Of a DNA stretch of 64,000 nucleotides, positions 62,814-64,000 are shown one piece after another. Position 1 is the first letter of the stretch; every line of letters starts with the position of its first letter. Source of the DNA: Salinisphaera sp040361255 (GTDB lineage: Bacteria > Pseudomonadota > Gammaproteobacteria > Nevskiales > Salinisphaeraceae). The notes beneath the pieces were generated by a model. It was not told the origin of the DNA. It saw nothing but the letters and a program-made list of their open reading frames with translations, and ran no database searches. The stretch is taken from contig NZ_APNG01000013.1 of assembly GCF_040361255.1 (NCBI RefSeq), positions 69,777 to 133,776 of the forward strand. Reading direction: 5' to 3'. Both the position numbers and the translations under genes were made by a program.

Positions 62814-62841
62814 GATATCCCGGATATCCTGCCGGATATCC
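62813..62841. repeat. Three GGATATCC palindromes
   Basis: GGATATCC starts at 62813, 62822 and 62834, in near-tandem order. Two CGATATCA variants follow near 62898 and 62912. They lie just after the REP copy and end the GC-rich side before the low-GC genes. Confidence 0.65.
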
Positions 62842-62931
62842 AGAATTGGCACCTGATCTGGGTATCCGTTACAGCCGGAACGCCTCATACTGTTACCCGA
62901 TATCAGTCTCCCGATATCAAGTTATTTATAG

Positions 62932-63720
62932 TCATTCAAAATTAACTTTTTCCACCAACAACCTATAATCTTCGGTAGCCATTGGTTCAAAAGAATCAGG
63001 GAAACGCCCAGAAATCTCTACCATAACCCTTTGATTATACGGCGCCGGAGGTGGGTTAAACCGCACTACACATGCTTTCAAATCACTAGGAGCCTCCGAC
63101 ATTGCCTTTAGCATATCGCTGACAAGATACCGCGGCGCCCAACCGATAACATAATACTCAGACGGTGTTTGAAGCTGTACCGCTGCCGGAGCCGCCGGGT
63201 TATTAAACTCAAGTGTAACTTGTAATGGCTCGCCTTGAATTAGTTTTGCAACCCGACTTTGCGAATGGTCATTAACATGGCGCCATCCATGCAGGAAAAA
63301 CCGGCTACGAAAGGCACCGCGGGCGCCTTTTTTGATCTTAGGAAAAACTTCTAAGTTATCTGTTTGCCTTGCCCCACCGGTTAGAGCGAGAACCTCGAAT
63401 GGTTCGCTACGTTTTTCCGTCAGACCTAGGCGTTTTACGGTTTCAGAATAGTCTTTCCGCGAGGGATTAGGAAGCCTATTGCGAAATACCGAAAATAGCT
63501 CCTTTGATCTATATACTTTTTCCAAGTCTGGAAACGCTTCAAGGGGCTCGAAGCCTGCTTCCTGTTTCGCTTTAAGTGCGCCTTGCGTATAACAAAAAGT
63601 ATACTGACGTTCTGGCCCATCTGTATCCAAGCGTCCGATTGGATACCATCGACGCGTTCCAGAACGGCCATCTGGATTTGAGCGTTTGTATTGCCACGCA
63701 ACGAACAATGAATCAGTCAT
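62932..63720 (-). CDS. HIRAN-like domain protein, probably horizontally acquired
   Basis: A 262-residue cytosolic protein with markedly lower GC content than the rest of the window. The N-terminal half has GFEPLEAFPDLEKVYRSKEL and VFRNRLPNPSRKDYSETVKR, a block often seen in front of HIRAN domains. The C-terminal half, RFFLHGWRHVNDHSQSRVAK and LIQGEPLQVTLEFNNPAAPA with YYVIGWAPRYLVSDM, fits a HIRAN DNA-end-binding domain. It overlaps the upstream gene by four bases (ATGA), so the two products probably act together. The role is unknown; a link to DNA repair or defence is only a guess. Confidence 0.65.
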   Translation of the reverse strand: MTDSLFVAWQYKRSNPDGRSGTRRWYPIGRLDTDGPERQYTFCYTQGALKAKQEAGFEPLEAFPDLEKVYRSKELFSVFRNRLPNPSRKDYSETVKRLGLTEKRSEPFEVLALTGGARQTDNLEVFPKIKKGARGAFRSRFFLHGWRHVNDHSQSRVAKLIQGEPLQVTLEFNNPAAPAAVQLQTPSEYYVIGWAPRYLVSDMLKAMSEAPSDLKACVVRFNPPPAPYNQRVMVEISGRFPDSFEPMATEDYRLLVEKVNFE

Positions 63721-64000
63721 TTAAATTCAATCAGACGATTGTAGGTGTAACGCAGTAGCTGCTTAGCGAAGTCTCGGCAACTAGCGCCGATGCACTGTAC
63801 AGGAACTCGATCAAGAGGCGATAGCAAATCTTCGCAACCTATTTGGCGCAGTTCGGTAAGCCATGGTGCAAGATATTGTGGCCACTTGCGATAAGCAGCT
63901 TCAGCTAGCTTAAGCGGATTAGCGCCGTGGCGCCCCTGTGGAAGAAGAAAGAGGGAGTGCACCATTCCTTCTGTAAATTGGCCTGAGCCGGAAAGGTGAC
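63717..64000 (-). CDS. Unrecognised protein, N-terminus beyond the window
   Basis: The frame is open from base 64000 to the stop at 63717, so 93 C-terminal residues and the stop are visible. They read HLSGSGQFTEGMVHSLFLLP, then LAEAAYRKWPQYLAPWLTEL and GASCRDFAKQLLRYTYNRLI. An ATG at 63963-63965 lies inside this frame and is not taken as the start. No family was recognised. Low GC and the four-base overlap link it to the HIRAN-like gene. Confidence 0.6.
   Translation of the reverse strand, partial: HLSGSGQFTEGMVHSLFLLPQGRHGANPLKLAEAAYRKWPQYLAPWLTELRQIGCEDLLSPLDRVPVQCIGASCRDFAKQLLRYTYNRLIEFK

Larger units (their letters stand above)
62422..62931. other. Gene-free region with REP copy and GATATC palindromes
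   Basis: About 510 bases. It holds a REP-like copy at 62793-62813 and three GGATATCC palindromes at 62813, 62822 and 62834, with two more CGATATCA sites near 62898 and 62912. Short frames in the middle have no start or family support. GC content falls towards the right. Confidence 0.6.

Noticed and set aside
62547..62856. Short frames on both strands between the RAYT and the HIRAN gene
   Set aside because: They lack ribosome-binding sites and recognisable similarity, and they cross the repeat copies.

Overview
The window looks like a chromosomal segment of a high-GC gammaproteobacterium. That placement is inferred from a gamma-type B12 salvage operon, a split MetH, Hsp33, a YdgA-like DUF945 protein and a YigZ-type protein. 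A Salinisphaera-like halophile fits but is not proven. Most genes share one GC-rich codon style. The last 1.1 kb is clearly lower in GC and looks acquired. No rRNA, tRNA or CRISPR array was seen.

Layout. 1-2574: a GNAT and thioesterase pair, a YjlB-like cupin and a nitronate monooxygenase. 2575-4045: a 1.4-kb gene-free repeat cluster. 4046-7667: a nucleoside deaminase, a DUF2905 protein, an SDR, a TAXI-type solute-binding protein and a methyltransferase. 7864-20327: thirteen minus-strand genes for corrinoid uptake and remodelling (btuB, cobO, cbiZ, cbiP, btuC, btuD, cobU, cobT, cobC, cobS, cbiB, cobD, btuF) downstream of a cobalamin riboswitch. 20843-25084: B12-dependent methionine synthase, divergent from that operon and split into two genes. 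A GxxExxY-protein element with terminal inverted repeats fills almost the whole gap between the halves. Corrinoid supply and its main consumer therefore sit back to back.

25286-33400: a frameshifted DUF2235 hydrolase, a LysE exporter, an NhaC antiporter, an Nramp-like transporter lacking the usual metal motifs, a VOC protein, a GNAT, a MATE pump and Hsp33. 33448-37914: a minus-strand signalling cassette of PAS/GAF histidine kinase, single-domain receiver and Hpt-REC-REC-GGDEF protein. 38273-49487: envelope, housekeeping and metabolic genes, including a succinyl-CoA:acetate CoA-transferase, a CBS protein, a sulfotransferase and an MBL hydrolase. 49688-54794: a DUF442 phosphatase, a decayed chemoreceptor remnant and an unrecognised three-gene membrane operon.

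55311-64000 is more accessory: a YrhK-like membrane protein, a HipBA toxin-antitoxin pair, a ChaC-like enzyme, a lipoprotein, a double-frameshifted SfnB-like pseudogene, a REP-associated tyrosine transposase bounded by 21-nt inverted repeats with further copies nearby, and a low-GC HIRAN-like gene overlapping a partner that runs off the window.

The most notable features are the GxxExxY element inside the split metH, with short MITE-like relatives at 2769-2886 and 3366-3475, and a dispersed repeat family of up to about 90 bp at three distant loci. The REP/RAYT cluster, the unrecognised operon at 50666-54794 and the HIRAN gene pair at the right edge also deserve attention.
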